Shown: positions 17,759 to 27,805 of the stretch, one piece after another
How positions within the stretch are numbered: position 1 is the stretch's first letter
Layout: every line of letters starts with the position of its first letter
Source: Bacteroidota bacterium
GTDB taxonomy: Bacteria > Bacteroidota > Ignavibacteria > UBA10030 > UBA8401
DNA: 64,000 nt
Direction: 5' to 3'
Assembly (NCBI GenBank): GCA_035506275.1
Contig: DATJPT010000009.1
Coordinates: 62,001 to 126,000, forward strand
Position numbers and translations under genes: made by a program
Notes under the pieces: generated by a model
Told to the model about the DNA's origin: nothing
Database searches by the model: none
What the model saw: only the letters and a program-made list of their open reading frames with translations

Positions 17759-19012
17759 TTATTTCCTGACCTGGCCGGTGCCGTGAACGATATACTTGAC
17801 GCTGGTTAGTTCTTTGAGCCCCATCGGGCCGCGGGCGTGGAGCTTTTGCGTGCTGATGCCGATTTCCGCGCCGAGGCCGAATTCATACCCGTCGGTAAAC
17901 CGGGTCGAAGCGTTCACATACACCGACGCAGAATCGACTTCCTGCAAAAATCTCTCCCCGTGTTTCTTGTTCTTCGTCACGATCGCATCAGAATGGTGCG
18001 ACCCGTACCGGTTGATGTGAACAATGGCTTCCTGGATGTCCTTCACCACCCTGATCGCAATGATCAGATCGAGATATTCTTTGAACCAGTCTGCCTCCGA
18101 AGCAGGCACAATATTCTCGATCATCGCGGATGTTTTTTTATCCCCCCGTATCTCCACTCCTGCACTGCGCAATCTTCGGACAACCCGCGGGAGAAATTCC
18201 GGCGCGATTGCTTCATGCACCAGGAGCTTTTCTGCCGCATTGCACACCGACGGCCGCTGGACTTTCGCGTTGAAGACAATTTCTTCCGCGACCGCCAGAT
18301 CCGCCCTGCCGTCCACATATACATGACAGTTCCCCTCTCCATGGGCGATCACCGGCACCGTAGAATGTGCCCGGATGTAGTTGATCATCTTCTGGCTTCC
18401 GCGCGGAATGAGAACGTCAAGATGCTCTTCCTGCTTCACCATTTCTAAAACAGCGCTTCTCTCCGTCGTGCCGATGAATTCAACGCAACCCTTTGGAAGA
18501 CCTGCTTTTTTCAGAGCCGATTTGATAACGTTAACAAGCGTCCTGTTTGTGTTGATGGCTTCAGAGCCGCCGCGAAGAAGGACAGCGTTGCCCGATTTCA
18601 AGCAGAGCGCGGAAGCGTCGATGGTGACGTTTGGGCGGGATTCATAAATGATGCCGACGGCTCCAAGGGGAACTCTTATTTTTTCGATGACAAGCCCGTT
18701 CGGCCTTTTGACCTTTTCCATTATTTCGCCGACCGGGTCCGGCAATTCAACAATGTCGCCGACCCCTGCGATCATCTGGTCGATCCGCTTCCCGCTCAGC
18801 GCCAGGCGTTCAATGAGGACACTTGAAAGTCCGGCGGATCTTGCCCTAGTGAGATCTTTGTTGTTTGCCTCGAGTATCGCCGGAACTTGTCTGCGTAGTT
18901 CTGCCGCTATTGCTTTCAGCAGGACGTTCTTTTTCTTCGATGAGCAATTGTATAAAACCGCGCTCGCTTCCTTTACCGACCTGGCTTTTTTTTGTACGTC
19001 GCCGGAGTTCAT
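17759..19012 (-). CDS. proA: Gamma-glutamyl phosphate reductase
   Basis: 417-aa NADPH-dependent enzyme making glutamate semialdehyde in proline synthesis. Aldehyde-dehydrogenase fold motifs: VPLGAVGIIYESRPNVT, KSGNAVLLRGGSEA, a catalytic Cys in KVQRPSVCNAAEKLLVH and the signature segment DGYEFGLGAEIGISTQKLHA near the C-terminus. Its start overlaps the proB stop by 4 bp (ATGA), so the two consecutive enzymes are translationally coupled. It converges with the phosphatase gene at 17668; the 90-bp gap has no obvious terminator. Confidence 0.97.
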   Translation of the reverse strand: MNSGDVQKKARSVKEASAVLYNCSSKKKNVLLKAIAAELRRQVPAILEANNKDLTRARSAGLSSVLIERLALSGKRIDQMIAGVGDIVELPDPVGEIMEKVKRPNGLVIEKIRVPLGAVGIIYESRPNVTIDASALCLKSGNAVLLRGGSEAINTNRTLVNVIKSALKKAGLPKGCVEFIGTTERSAVLEMVKQEEHLDVLIPRGSQKMINYIRAHSTVPVIAHGEGNCHVYVDGRADLAVAEEIVFNAKVQRPSVCNAAEKLLVHEAIAPEFLPRVVRRLRSAGVEIRGDKKTSAMIENIVPASEADWFKEYLDLIIAIRVVKDIQEAIVHINRYGSHHSDAIVTKNKKHGERFLQEVDSASVYVNASTRFTDGYEFGLGAEIGISTQKLHARGPMGLKELTSVKYIVHGTGQVRK

Positions 19013-20145
19013 TCAGCTCCAATGAGGACGAGATTGTCACGATGGATCACTTCATCGCCGTTCTTGCGGTTCAAGATCTTTTGGATCTCGGTCGTCCGTT
19101 TCCCCTTGATCTTATTCAAGTCCGACGAGGCATAGGCAGCTACGCCGCGCGCGATCTCCTTTCCTTCTGTATCGACGACCGATATCGTGTCCGCAGTTTT
19201 GAATTCTCCCCGCACTTCCAAAACTCCGGAGGGAAGAAGACTTTTTTGTCTCGTAAGCAGCGCGTTCTTCGCACCGCCGTCGATGACAACGCTTCCTTTT
19301 GAATCGGAAACAAATCCGATCCACTTTTTCTTGACGCTCAATGTGTTTTTCGCCGGCAAAAACAACGTTCCGGGATAATTCCCCCGGGCGATCTCATCGA
19401 GAACCGCCGGGTTTGTCCCGTTGGCGATGATGACGGCGATCCCAGCGGACACGCATTGTTTCGCAGCCCGGATCTTGGTGATCATTCCGCCCGTGCTTAA
19501 TTCGCTTCTGTTCTTTTTTGCGAGCTTTTCAAGCTGCGGAGAAAATTTGTCGACCACGGGAATGAGCTTGGCGTCAGGATTTTTCGAAGGGTCATCTGAA
19601 AAAAGGCCGTCGACATCGCTGAGAATGATCAGGAGGTCCGCTTCGACAAGATTCGCGACGAGAGCCGAGAGGTTGTCGTTGTCTCCGAGCTTGATCTCCT
19701 CGACGGCGACGGTGTCATTTTCGTTGACCACCGGAACGATGCCTTTTGCAAACAAAGCGGCGAACGTGTTCTGAACGTTATTGTAGCGGAATCTGTTGAC
19801 GAAATCGTCCTTCGTCAACAGAAGCTGGGCAATCGCGCAGTTGTTTTCCCTGAAAGCTTTCTCGTACGCTTCCATCAGAATCGGCTGGCCGATCGCGGCA
19901 GCGGCTTGTTTTTCGGGGATGGCCTTCGGACGGTCTCGTAACCCGAGCAGCAGCATTCCCGCTCCGATAGCGCCGGAGGTTACGACCACCACCTGTTTGC
20001 CGGCTGCTTGGTAGCTTGAAACGCTTTTTGCGATCGCGGTGATCCTGTCGCGGTTGATTCCCTTCACCCGGTGCGCTAAAAGATTTGTCCCGACCTTAAT
20101 GACGACTCTGTTGGCCGAGGAAAATATTTTTTTTACATGGTACAT
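19009..20145 (-). CDS. proB: Glutamate 5-kinase with C-terminal PUA domain
   Basis: 378-aa kinase for the first step of proline synthesis, normally feedback-inhibited by proline. The amino-acid-kinase core has VVIKVGTNLL, VVVTSGAIGAGM, VVNENDTVAVEE, DNDNLSALVANL and STGGMITKIRAAK. A PUA domain fills about residues 280-365. The start is set at the ATG at 20145 (MYHVKKIFSSANRV), which matches the family; an in-frame codon at 20262 would add 39 unconserved residues. It overlaps proA by 4 bp. About 200 bp separate it from the divergent recombinase gene; I see no other gene in that stretch. Confidence 0.96.
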   Translation of the reverse strand: MYHVKKIFSSANRVVIKVGTNLLAHRVKGINRDRITAIAKSVSSYQAAGKQVVVVTSGAIGAGMLLLGLRDRPKAIPEKQAAAAIGQPILMEAYEKAFRENNCAIAQLLLTKDDFVNRFRYNNVQNTFAALFAKGIVPVVNENDTVAVEEIKLGDNDNLSALVANLVEADLLIILSDVDGLFSDDPSKNPDAKLIPVVDKFSPQLEKLAKKNRSELSTGGMITKIRAAKQCVSAGIAVIIANGTNPAVLDEIARGNYPGTLFLPAKNTLSVKKKWIGFVSDSKGSVVIDGGAKNALLTRQKSLLPSGVLEVRGEFKTADTISVVDTEGKEIARGVAAYASSDLNKIKGKRTTEIQKILNRKNGDEVIHRDNLVLIGAE

Positions 20146-20348
20146 GGCAATAAATGATACTAAATAAATATGCGATTTCAAAAAAGGAGCGGATATTTTT
20201 GCACTTCTTTCCGGGGGAAAGATCGCAGCGGACAAGAGCATTCTCATTCCCCCGCGCTTCATTGCTTCTCACTCCTATTTTCGTTAATTTCTGTTATTGT
20301 GAAGAGAGGAAGAAGGATTCATCCCACTAAAAAGTCTGCCGCTCCTGC

Positions 20349-21263
20349 ATGAGGCCGTCGCATTTTTCTTCTGTCCGGATATCTCACCAGCGTTTACTCG
20401 GTTACTACGAGGGATTCCTGAAAGAATTGCGAAAAAGCAAGCCGGAAACGCGCGGCACGTACGAACGATCGCTGCATGAGTTCTTGCGTTGGTATCCCTC
20501 GGATCAGAAGTTTCAGTTCCGGGTCGAGGATGTTGAACGCTACAAGATGCACCTGACCAAGAAACTCAAGTTATCGCCTGTTTCGGTTTCGACGTATTTG
20601 ACGGCTCTCAGGCGTCTTTTTGACTATCTTGTCGGAATGAAAGTTCTTGAGAGGAATCCGGCAAAGGAGGTCAAAGGAAATAAAAGACCGCAGCAGCATT
20701 CGCGCGAAACCATTTCAATGCAGGATGTCCAGGCCATTTTCCAATCGATCGAACGCGTTGACGAACGAGGATTCAGGGACTTTGCCGTCATCAAAGCGAT
20801 GGTCGGCTGCGGTTTGTCGGAGATTGAATTGATCCGCGCGAACATCGGCGACTTAAAAACAGTCAGCTCGACGATGGTTTTTTACGTACAGGGGAAAGGG
20901 AAAACCACAAAAGAAACATCGGTGATCCTTCCGAACGATGTAAAGGAGGCCTTTCAGGGATACCTGGCATTCAGGAAAGATGCCGACGACAACGAACCCC
21001 TTTTCATGAGCGCCGGCAACCGCACTCGCGGAAAACGGATGACCACTCGCGGGATCAGGCAACGCGTCAATTCATACCTGGTAAAGTCGGGCGTGAAGAG
21101 CGGGAAGAGCCGTCGCATCACCGCCTTCTCGCTTCGTCATACCGCGGCAACCATCATGGCCCAGAATGGAGCGACGGTTGAAGAATTGCAGTCAAAATTC
21201 CGGATCGGCACTGCAGGGACGGCGATGATCTACATTAAGAAGACCGTGGACAGCGGGGAGTAG
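20349..21263 (+). CDS. Tyrosine recombinase/integrase family protein with altered catalytic residues
   Basis: 304-aa XerC/D-like protein with a SAM-like core-binding domain (about 12-100; TYERSLHEFLRWY, LSPVSVSTYLTALRRLFDYL) and a catalytic domain (about 120-300). Tyr295 (MIYIKK) and Arg263/His264 (SLRHTAATIMAQNG) are present, and a lysine in the GKGKTTKET beta-hairpin. However, the position of the first catalytic Arg, usually GLRxSE, reads GLSEIE (Ser157), and the His of HxxR is Phe260. The reading frame is uninterrupted. It may be inactive, or a DNA-binding derivative. There is no att-like repeat, cargo or excisionase nearby. A housekeeping Xer is unlikely with these substitutions. Confidence 0.85.
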   Translation: MRPSHFSSVRISHQRLLGYYEGFLKELRKSKPETRGTYERSLHEFLRWYPSDQKFQFRVEDVERYKMHLTKKLKLSPVSVSTYLTALRRLFDYLVGMKVLERNPAKEVKGNKRPQQHSRETISMQDVQAIFQSIERVDERGFRDFAVIKAMVGCGLSEIELIRANIGDLKTVSSTMVFYVQGKGKTTKETSVILPNDVKEAFQGYLAFRKDADDNEPLFMSAGNRTRGKRMTTRGIRQRVNSYLVKSGVKSGKSRRITAFSLRHTAATIMAQNGATVEELQSKFRIGTAGTAMIYIKKTVDSGE

Positions 21264-21268
21264 GAACA

Positions 21269-21289
21269 AGACAGAAGACAGAAGACAAC
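21269..21289 (+). repeat. Short heptanucleotide tandem repeat
   Basis: About 2.7 copies of the unit AGACAGA just after the recombinase stop codon and before leuS. Too short to assign a function; it may be slippage-derived intergenic sequence. Confidence 0.5.
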
Positions 21290-21359
21290 AACTAAACGGC
21301 TTATACTTTAAGCTTAATTTTGATTTTCGCGGATCGAGTCAGGGATAAATTCGAAAAAA

Positions 21360-23930
21360 ATGAAATACAATTTTTTGGAAATAGAAACTAAATGGCAGAA
21401 GTATTGGGAAGAGCGTGAAACATTCCGAACGGAAAGTTCTTCGAGCAGGCCCAAGGCGTATATTCTCGATATGTATCCGTATCCATCGGGGGCGGGCCTT
21501 CATGTCGGACATCCGGAGGGGTACACGGCAACGGATATTTTGTGCCGGTATAAAAGGATGAAAGGGTTCAACGTTCTGCATCCGATGGGTTGGGATGCCT
21601 TCGGACTTCCCGCCGAACGTTATGCGATGCAGACAAATATCCACCCGCGCATTACGACCGAGCAGAACATCTCGACCTTCCGCCGTCAGATCAAAATGCT
21701 GGGGATGAGTTACGACTGGTCGCGCGAGATCGATACGACCGCCCCCTCGTACTACAAGTGGACGCAATGGATCTTTCTTCAGATATACAATTCGTGGTAC
21801 GACGTGCGGGCGAACAAAGCTCGCCCGATTCAGACGCTTGAGGACGAACTGAAGCGTCAAGGGACCAAAGATCTTCGCGCGGGAGATTCCTTTACTGCTG
21901 ATGAGTGGGACAAGAAAACCAAAAAAGAAAAGCATGATTTCGTCGCTCAATTCCGCCTCGCGTACATCGCCGAAATTCCGGTGAATTGGTGCGAAGGCCT
22001 TGGCACCGTGCTTGCCAACGAGGAAGTTGCGGAGTGGACCGACAAGGGGTACACGGTCGAGCGGCGGCCGATGCGCCAATGGATGATGAAGATCACTGCC
22101 TACGCTGAACGTCTTCTGGAAGACGGGAGGGAACTGGATTGGCCCCCCTCGACGATGGAACAGCAAAAGAATTGGATCGGCCGTTCGGATGGGGCGGAGA
22201 TTGCCTTTCCGGTGAAAGGGAAATCCGACGTTGTCCGTATTTTCACGACCCGGCCGGATACCATTTTTGGCGCAACATATATGGTGCTCGCGCCCGAGCA
22301 TCAGCTGGTGGATGCGCTCACGATAGAAGCGCAGCGCAACGCTGTTCAATCATACCGGGAACGTACAGCATTAAAAAGCGATCTTGAACGGGGCGCGGAC
22401 ACGGAGAAGACCGGCGTGTTCACAGGAAGCTACGTTATCAATCCGGCGACCAAAAAAGAAATTCCGGTTTGGATCGCGGACTACGTGCTGACAGGATACG
22501 GAACGGGAGCGATCATGGCCGTTCCGGGACAGGACGAACGCGATTGGGAATTTGCCGAGAAGTTCGACCTTCCGATCATTCGGACTGTGCAGCCATCGGA
22601 GGGATTTCAGGGAAAAGCGTATACTGGAGACGGCCCGGCGATCAACAGCGGGTTTCTCGACGGGCTTTACGTGGAAGCAGCCAAGGAAAAAATTATCCAA
22701 TGGCTCGAGTCCCAAAAGATCGGAGAACGCAGGGTCAACTATAAATTGCGCGACTGGCTGTTCGCACGTCAGCGGTATTGGGGGGAACCGATCCCGATCA
22801 TCCACCTCGAAGACGGGACGATGAAACCTCTTCGCGAGGAAGAGCTTCCGCTTCTTCTGCCGGACTTAAAAAAATTCCAACCGAGCGGGACGACCGAATC
22901 GCCGCTGGTGCTGGCTCCCGAATGGGTCAACGTTGTTGACCAAGAGACCGGCTTGAGAGGGCGTAGGGAAACGAACACCATGCCGCAGTGGGCGGGCTCC
23001 TGCTGGTATTATCTCCGGTTCATCGACCCAAAGAACGATAAGCAGTTCTGCTCCCCGGCACTCGAGCGCCACTGGATGCCGATAGACCTGTATGTCGGCG
23101 GTTCCGAACATACGGTTCTTCACCTGATGTATGCGCGGTTCTGGCACAAAGTGCTGTTCGACCTGGGTTTCGTCAGTACGAAAGAGCCGTTCATGAAGCT
23201 CAGGCATCAGGGGATCATTCTTGGCGAGGATTCGCGAAAGATGTCGAAGTCGCGCGGGAATGTTGTCAATCCGGACGAGGTCGTGAAAGAGTACGGCGCC
23301 GATTCGATGCGGTTGTTTGAGATGTTCATGGGGCCGCTCGAGGAGATGAAACCGTGGAGCACGCGCGGCGTAGAAGGGGTGTATCGATTTCTCAACCGTG
23401 TTTGGCGGCTGTACACCGACGAAGAGGGGAACCTTGATCCGGCGGTGAAGAACGTTGAAATATCTGCCGACGTGGAGCGCCTTTTTCACGCGACGGTAAA
23501 AAAAGTCGGCGAAGATATCGAGGAGCTTCATTTCAACACGGCGATTTCCCAAATGATGATCCTTGTGAATGAGTTGACAAAGACCGAACTGCGGCCGCTG
23601 CAGGTCCTCGAGCCGCTGGTTCTTCTTCTTGCCCCGTTTGCTCCTCATCTCGCTGAAGAGCTGTGGCAGAAGCTCGGCCATGCGTCGTCGCTGGCACATG
23701 AACCATGGCCCGCGTTCGATGAATCGAAGATACAGCAGCAGACGGTCGAAGTGGTATTCCAGGTGAACGGAAAAATTCGGGCCAAAAGCAGCGTTCCCGT
23801 GGACAGCGATGAATCATTGTTGAAACGGCTGGCCTATGCCGAGCAGAATGTGAAACAGCATCTCGACGGCAAGCAAATCGTGAAGGAAATTGTCGTCAAG
23901 AACAAACTTGTGAATTTCGTCGCCCGCTAA
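21360..23930 (+). CDS. leuS: Leucyl-tRNA synthetase
   Basis: 856-aa class I aminoacyl-tRNA synthetase charging tRNA-Leu. The HIGH-type motif is in [14 protein letters not shown] near residue 43, the CP1 editing domain includes [19 protein letters not shown] and [15 protein letters not shown], and the KMSKS loop is at about 626 (RKMSKSRGN). The anticodon-binding and C-terminal domains are complete, ending with [16 protein letters not shown]. An insertion around residues 150-185 between the catalytic halves resembles that of Bacteroidota enzymes. It begins 96 bp after the recombinase gene, and the glycosyltransferase gene starts 7 bp after its stop, suggesting read-through into the envelope gene set. 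Confidence 0.98.
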   Translation: MKYNFLEIETKWQKYWEERETFRTESSSSRPKAYILDMYPYPSGAGLHVGHPEGYTATDILCRYKRMKGFNVLHPMGWDAFGLPAERYAMQTNIHPRITTEQNISTFRRQIKMLGMSYDWSREIDTTAPSYYKWTQWIFLQIYNSWYDVRANKARPIQTLEDELKRQGTKDLRAGDSFTADEWDKKTKKEKHDFVAQFRLAYIAEIPVNWCEGLGTVLANEEVAEWTDKGYTVERRPMRQWMMKITAYAERLLEDGRELDWPPSTMEQQKNWIGRSDGAEIAFPVKGKSDVVRIFTTRPDTIFGATYMVLAPEHQLVDALTIEAQRNAVQSYRERTALKSDLERGADTEKTGVFTGSYVINPATKKEIPVWIADYVLTGYGTGAIMAVPGQDERDWEFAEKFDLPIIRTVQPSEGFQGKAYTGDGPAINSGFLDGLYVEAAKEKIIQWLESQKIGERRVNYKLRDWLFARQRYWGEPIPIIHLEDGTMKPLREEELPLLLPDLKKFQPSGTTESPLVLAPEWVNVVDQETGLRGRRETNTMPQWAGSCWYYLRFIDPKNDKQFCSPALERHWMPIDLYVGGSEHTVLHLMYARFWHKVLFDLGFVSTKEPFMKLRHQGIILGEDSRKMSKSRGNVVNPDEVVKEYGADSMRLFEMFMGPLEEMKPWSTRGVEGVYRFLNRVWRLYTDEEGNLDPAVKNVEISADVERLFHATVKKVGEDIEELHFNTAISQMMILVNELTKTELRPLQVLEPLVLLLAPFAPHLAEELWQKLGHASSLAHEPWPAFDESKIQQQTVEVVFQVNGKIRAKSSVPVDSDESLLKRLAYAEQNVKQHLDGKQIVKEIVVKNKLVNFVAR

Positions 23931-23937
23931 CCGTCCT

Positions 23938-24756
23938 ATGCAGAGAATTTCCGTCGTCGTCGTTACCTTCAACGAAGAGCGAAATATTGAACGCTGCCTC
24001 GCGAGCGTTCAATGGGCAGACGAGATCATCGTCGTCGATGCCTTCAGCACGGACAGGACATTGGAGATCTGCCGCCGCCTGAAAGCGACCGTCGTACAGA
24101 GGGAGTGGCAGGGATATGCTCCGCAAAAGCAATTCGCAATTTCATCGGCGTCGCACGAATGGGTGCTGCTGGTCGATGCCGATGAAGAGGTCCCGGAAGA
24201 ATTGCGCCGGGAGATTGAGGAGACCCTTCACTCTCAGCAACGGCACACCGGTTTCAGGATCGCCCGCAAAAGTTTTTTTTTGGGACAATGGATGCGATAT
24301 GGAGGATGGTTCCCGGGGTATCAGCTTCGATTGTTCTTAGGGTCAAAAGCATCGATTCCGCAACGGGCAGTGCATGAGGGGGTCGAGGTAGCGGGGCCGG
24401 TTGGCACCTTGCGCGCGCCTCTGAATCATTTTACCTATTACTCGCTCGCGCAATATCTATCGAAGCTCAACGACTATACTTCTCTCGACGTGACAAACAG
24501 ATTGAATGAAAAAGGGGACCGTTCGGTCCATTGGTTCAATTTTATTCTCAATCCGTTCTCCGTGTTCGTGCGGATGTTCATCGTCCTGGGGGGATTCCGC
24601 GACGGCTTCCGCGGGTTTCTGCTCGCTGTGTATTCATCGTTCTATAAACTCGTTTTGCTCGGTAAAGTGTGGGAATTTCAGGCCGCACGGGCGAGGGGAG
24701 CGGAGCTCCCGCCCGTCTCCAGCGAGAGCCTGAACTCCATCAAACGACTTTCCTGA
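23938..24756 (+). CDS. Family 2 glycosyltransferase (LPS core-type), copy 1
   Basis: 272-aa GT-A fold glycosyltransferase. The start SVVVVTFNEERNIERCLASV, the nucleotide-sugar-binding region VDAFSTDRTLEICR and the DXD-like LLVDADEEVPEEL near residue 80 are typical of the WaaE/KdtX-like branch that adds a sugar to lipopolysaccharide core; the later WMRYGGWFPGYQLRLF and QRAVHEGVEV segments also fit. A hydrophobic patch lies near the C-terminus. It is followed after 1 bp by the MsbA-type exporter. It is paralogous to the gene at 27802 with the same motif order. Sugar and acceptor cannot be told from sequence. Confidence 0.9.
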   Translation: MQRISVVVVTFNEERNIERCLASVQWADEIIVVDAFSTDRTLEICRRLKATVVQREWQGYAPQKQFAISSASHEWVLLVDADEEVPEELRREIEETLHSQQRHTGFRIARKSFFLGQWMRYGGWFPGYQLRLFLGSKASIPQRAVHEGVEVAGPVGTLRAPLNHFTYYSLAQYLSKLNDYTSLDVTNRLNEKGDRSVHWFNFILNPFSVFVRMFIVLGGFRDGFRGFLLAVYSSFYKLVLLGKVWEFQAARARGAELPPVSSESLNSIKRLS

Positions 24757-24757
24757 T

Positions 24758-26614
24758 ATGAAAATATTTTTTCGGATCCTGGAATACCTTCGCCCGTACT
24801 GGAAACGGCTGGCCCTGTCGATCACCTGCACGGTATTTTATTCCGTCTTTAGCGGAGCATCGATCTACCTTTCCATCCCCCTTGTTGAAACGCTGTTTGA
24901 CCAATCGGCCTCGCAAGTGCAGACGCCGCCGAGGAACAGCGTTGTACCGAATGAAGTGATCAGCGGCAAGCAGCAGCTTGAAAGCCTTATCAAGTCGCTC
25001 ATCTTCACCGGCTCCAAGACCGATTCATTGCTGAAGATCTGTCTCGTGATTCTGGTGGTGTTCTTGCTGAAGAATCTGTTCGGCTACGTTCAATCGTATA
25101 TGATGGCATACGTTGAACAAGGGTTGATGATGGACATTCGCAACGAGCTCTACCGCCATCTGCACAATCTTTCGCTCAGCTATTTCACGAACGAGAGGAC
25201 CGGTAATCTCATCTCGCGCATCACGAACGATGTGAACGTCGTCAACGGCGGCGTCTCGGCGAGTTTCGTGACATTGATCCGTGAACCCTTGCTGGTTGTT
25301 GTCTTTCTGGCGATCGCCTTCACGCTGAGCTGGAAACTGACCCTTCTCTCGTTCGTCGTTTTCCCATTCTCGCTGTATATCATCAGTTCGATCGGCGTAC
25401 GGCTCTACAAAGAAAGCGGCGTGATGCAGGAGAAGATGGCCGACATCACCTCCGTGCTTCAGGAGACCATTTCGAACGTGAAAGTGGTGAAAGCATTTGC
25501 GATGGAGGATTTTGAGGACAAAAAATTCCGGAAGGAAACGAAAAGCTATTTTCGAACGATGCTGACGATGACGCGAGTCAGAAACCTCGCAGCCCCCGTC
25601 ACCGAATTCCTTTCGATCGTCGCCGGCGTTGCGATCATCTGGTACGGCGGACGGCAGGTGCTTGTCACGGGTGAAATGAAAGCCGCGGAGTTTCTCGGAT
25701 TCCTCTTTGCCATCTTCCAGGTGATGCCGCCGATCAAGGAGCTCAGCAGCGTGACAAACCGGCTTCAGGAATTCGCAGCCGCCGGGCGGCGCATTTTTGA
25801 GATCCTCGACACGAAGCCCGCGATCGAAAATCATCCGGATGCAGTCCCCCTCTCAACGCTGAAAAAAGGGATCGAATTCAAGAACGTTTCCTTCGTCTAT
25901 TCATCTGCCGATAACGGCAAGGGGGGCAGGCCCGAGGTTCTCAGCGGCATTAATCTTCGGATCAAAAAGGGGGAGGTTGTAGCGATCGTCGGTCCGAGCG
26001 GAAGCGGCAAGACCACCCTCGTCGACCTGATCGCCCGGTTCTACGATCCGGTCGAAGGCGTGATCGAGTTCGACGGCGTTAACATTAAACGTTTTGCCCT
26101 CCGGTCGCTGCGGGGCCAGATCGGCATCGTGACGCAGGAGACGATTCTCTTTAACGACACCGTTCGCAACAACATCGCGTACGGCTTGGCCGAATTTCCC
26201 AACGACAAGATCCGCGAAGCGGCGAAGGCGGCAAACGCACTGAGTTTTATCGAGGAGATGCCGGACGGCTTCGATTCGGTCATTGGCGACCGCGGCACAA
26301 AGCTTTCCGGCGGACAGCGTCAGCGCATTTCGATCGCGCGCGCCCTGTTGAAGAATCCTCCTGTAATGATCTTTGACGAAGCGACCTCAGCGCTCGATTC
26401 GGAAAGCGAAGTCCTTGTTCAAGAGGCGATCGAACGCCTGATGCGCAACCGCACCTCGCTCGTGATCGCCCACCGGCTTTCGACCATACGCAACGCCGAC
26501 AGGATCATTGTCCTTGAAAAAGGGAAGATTGTCCAGGAAGGACGGCACGTGGAGTTGTTAAAACAGAAGAACGGTCTCTACAAGCGGCTGTGTGATCTAC
26601 AATTCAATGCCTGA
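24758..26614 (+). CDS. ABC exporter, MsbA-like (fused membrane and ATPase domains)
   Basis: 618-aa half-transporter expected to act as a homodimer. Residues 1-335 form the six-helix membrane domain, with a polar insertion at about 50-75. The ATPase domain (about 355-615) has Walker A GPSGSGKTT, Q-loop VTQETILFND, signature LSGGQRQRISIARALL, Walker B VMIFDEATSALD and the H-loop IAHRLST. Its place between two LPS-type glycosyltransferases and an O-antigen-ligase-like gene suggests lipid A-core or another lipid-linked glycan as substrate, by analogy with MsbA. Multidrug export cannot be excluded from sequence alone. Confidence 0.92.
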   Translation: MKIFFRILEYLRPYWKRLALSITCTVFYSVFSGASIYLSIPLVETLFDQSASQVQTPPRNSVVPNEVISGKQQLESLIKSLIFTGSKTDSLLKICLVILVVFLLKNLFGYVQSYMMAYVEQGLMMDIRNELYRHLHNLSLSYFTNERTGNLISRITNDVNVVNGGVSASFVTLIREPLLVVVFLAIAFTLSWKLTLLSFVVFPFSLYIISSIGVRLYKESGVMQEKMADITSVLQETISNVKVVKAFAMEDFEDKKFRKETKSYFRTMLTMTRVRNLAAPVTEFLSIVAGVAIIWYGGRQVLVTGEMKAAEFLGFLFAIFQVMPPIKELSSVTNRLQEFAAAGRRIFEILDTKPAIENHPDAVPLSTLKKGIEFKNVSFVYSSADNGKGGRPEVLSGINLRIKKGEVVAIVGPSGSGKTTLVDLIARFYDPVEGVIEFDGVNIKRFALRSLRGQIGIVTQETILFNDTVRNNIAYGLAEFPNDKIREAAKAANALSFIEEMPDGFDSVIGDRGTKLSGGQRQRISIARALLKNPPVMIFDEATSALDSESEVLVQEAIERLMRNRTSLVIAHRLSTIRNADRIIVLEKGKIVQEGRHVELLKQKNGLYKRLCDLQFNA

Positions 26615-26623
26615 AGTGAACCT

Positions 26624-27805
26624 ATGAGTGAAACCCTCACCGATTCCCGCCGGCAGCAGCATGTCCTCATCCTCTTTGCGCTTCTGGTGGTTCAGGTAGC
26701 GACAATTTCAATTTCGATCGCCGCGTCCTCGGTTGCGTTCGGCCTCTCGCTTCTGTTCGTCATCTACTGGAGCGCTGCCGAACGGCGGTGGCTTTTTTTT
26801 CGGACCCCGCTCGATTATTTCTTCTTGGCATATGTGTGTATCGAATTGACGACCATTACCACGGCGATCTATCCTGCTCAGGCGGCGGTAAACGCCAAAC
26901 GGTTGCTTCTCATCTCAGTCATCTATTTAGTACTCCTGTCTTTTGATTCGCGGAAAAAGATCCTGCGAAGCCTCTTCATTATTTTTGCTGCCGTTGCCGC
27001 CGTTTCGATCATCGAGATAGCGTACTATTACATTGAGCGGGAGGGAAGGCTTTACGTTTTCCAGCATTACATGACGACGGGGGGGTTGAAGATGATCACC
27101 TGCTTGCTCATTGTCCCGTTCCTTCTCCATAAAGAGACCCCCGCAGTCTATAAGCGATGGATGGCGCTCTTTTTCGTTCCTTCGTTCATCGCTTTGATCC
27201 TCACCAATACGCGCAGTTCTTGGGTGGGATTTCTCGCCGGGTTTGTCGTCATCAGCCTTCTGAAGAACAAATATCTCTTTTTCGTGCTTGTTGCCTTTCT
27301 CGTCCTTTTCTTTTTGTTCGCCCCCGCAACGCAGGTGCACAGGGCAAAAAGCATTGTCGACCTCTCGGACCCGACGAATCATTCACGGCTTGTCATGTGG
27401 TCGACCGGTCTCAAGATCTTCGCCGACCATCCTTTACTTGGCGTCGGCGATTCGGACATGCACGAAATTTACGACAAATACCGGTCTCCCGACGACACAG
27501 AAGTGGCCGGGCACCTTCATAATAATTTCGTCATGCTCCTCGTCACGCTCGGCATCGTGGGTCTCACGGCGGTCGTCGCCCTTTTTCTCAGGATCCTCAT
27601 CGTGGAATTTCAGAATCTAAGAAGTGCAAACACCGATTGGCTTTACGGATCGGTGACGTTGGGGGCCTTTGCCGTTTTCATCGGATTTCTTGTCAATGGT
27701 TTGTTTGAGTGGAATTTCGGCAGCCATCAGATCATGGTATTTACCTGGTTCACGGTGGGATTGTCGCTTGCAATGAAGCGACTGCTCGTGAGGGAGACGG
27801 CATGA
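26624..27805 (+). CDS. O-antigen ligase / Wzy_C family membrane protein
   Basis: 393-aa polytopic membrane protein with about ten to eleven hydrophobic segments. The Wzy_C/WaaL region is recognisable by TNTRSSWVGFLAG near residue 190, a large periplasmic loop with SRLVMWSTGLKIFADHPLLG and the HLHNNFVMLLVTLGIVG segment near 300. Such proteins ligate or polymerise glycan chains on lipid A-core at the periplasmic face. It lies 9 bp after the ABC exporter and overlaps the next glycosyltransferase by 4 bp (ATGA). Whether it is a ligase or a polymerase is not resolvable by eye. Confidence 0.85.
   Translation: MSETLTDSRRQQHVLILFALLVVQVATISISIAASSVAFGLSLLFVIYWSAAERRWLFFRTPLDYFFLAYVCIELTTITTAIYPAQAAVNAKRLLLISVIYLVLLSFDSRKKILRSLFIIFAAVAAVSIIEIAYYYIEREGRLYVFQHYMTTGGLKMITCLLIVPFLLHKETPAVYKRWMALFFVPSFIALILTNTRSSWVGFLAGFVVISLLKNKYLFFVLVAFLVLFFLFAPATQVHRAKSIVDLSDPTNHSRLVMWSTGLKIFADHPLLGVGDSDMHEIYDKYRSPDDTEVAGHLHNNFVMLLVTLGIVGLTAVVALFLRILIVEFQNLRSANTDWLYGSVTLGAFAVFIGFLVNGLFEWNFGSHQIMVFTWFTVGLSLAMKRLLVRETA

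Noticed and set aside
20349..21263. Recombinase as the integrase of an integrated element
   Set aside because: No tRNA target site, direct repeats, excisionase or cargo genes flank it; neighbours are proB and leuS.
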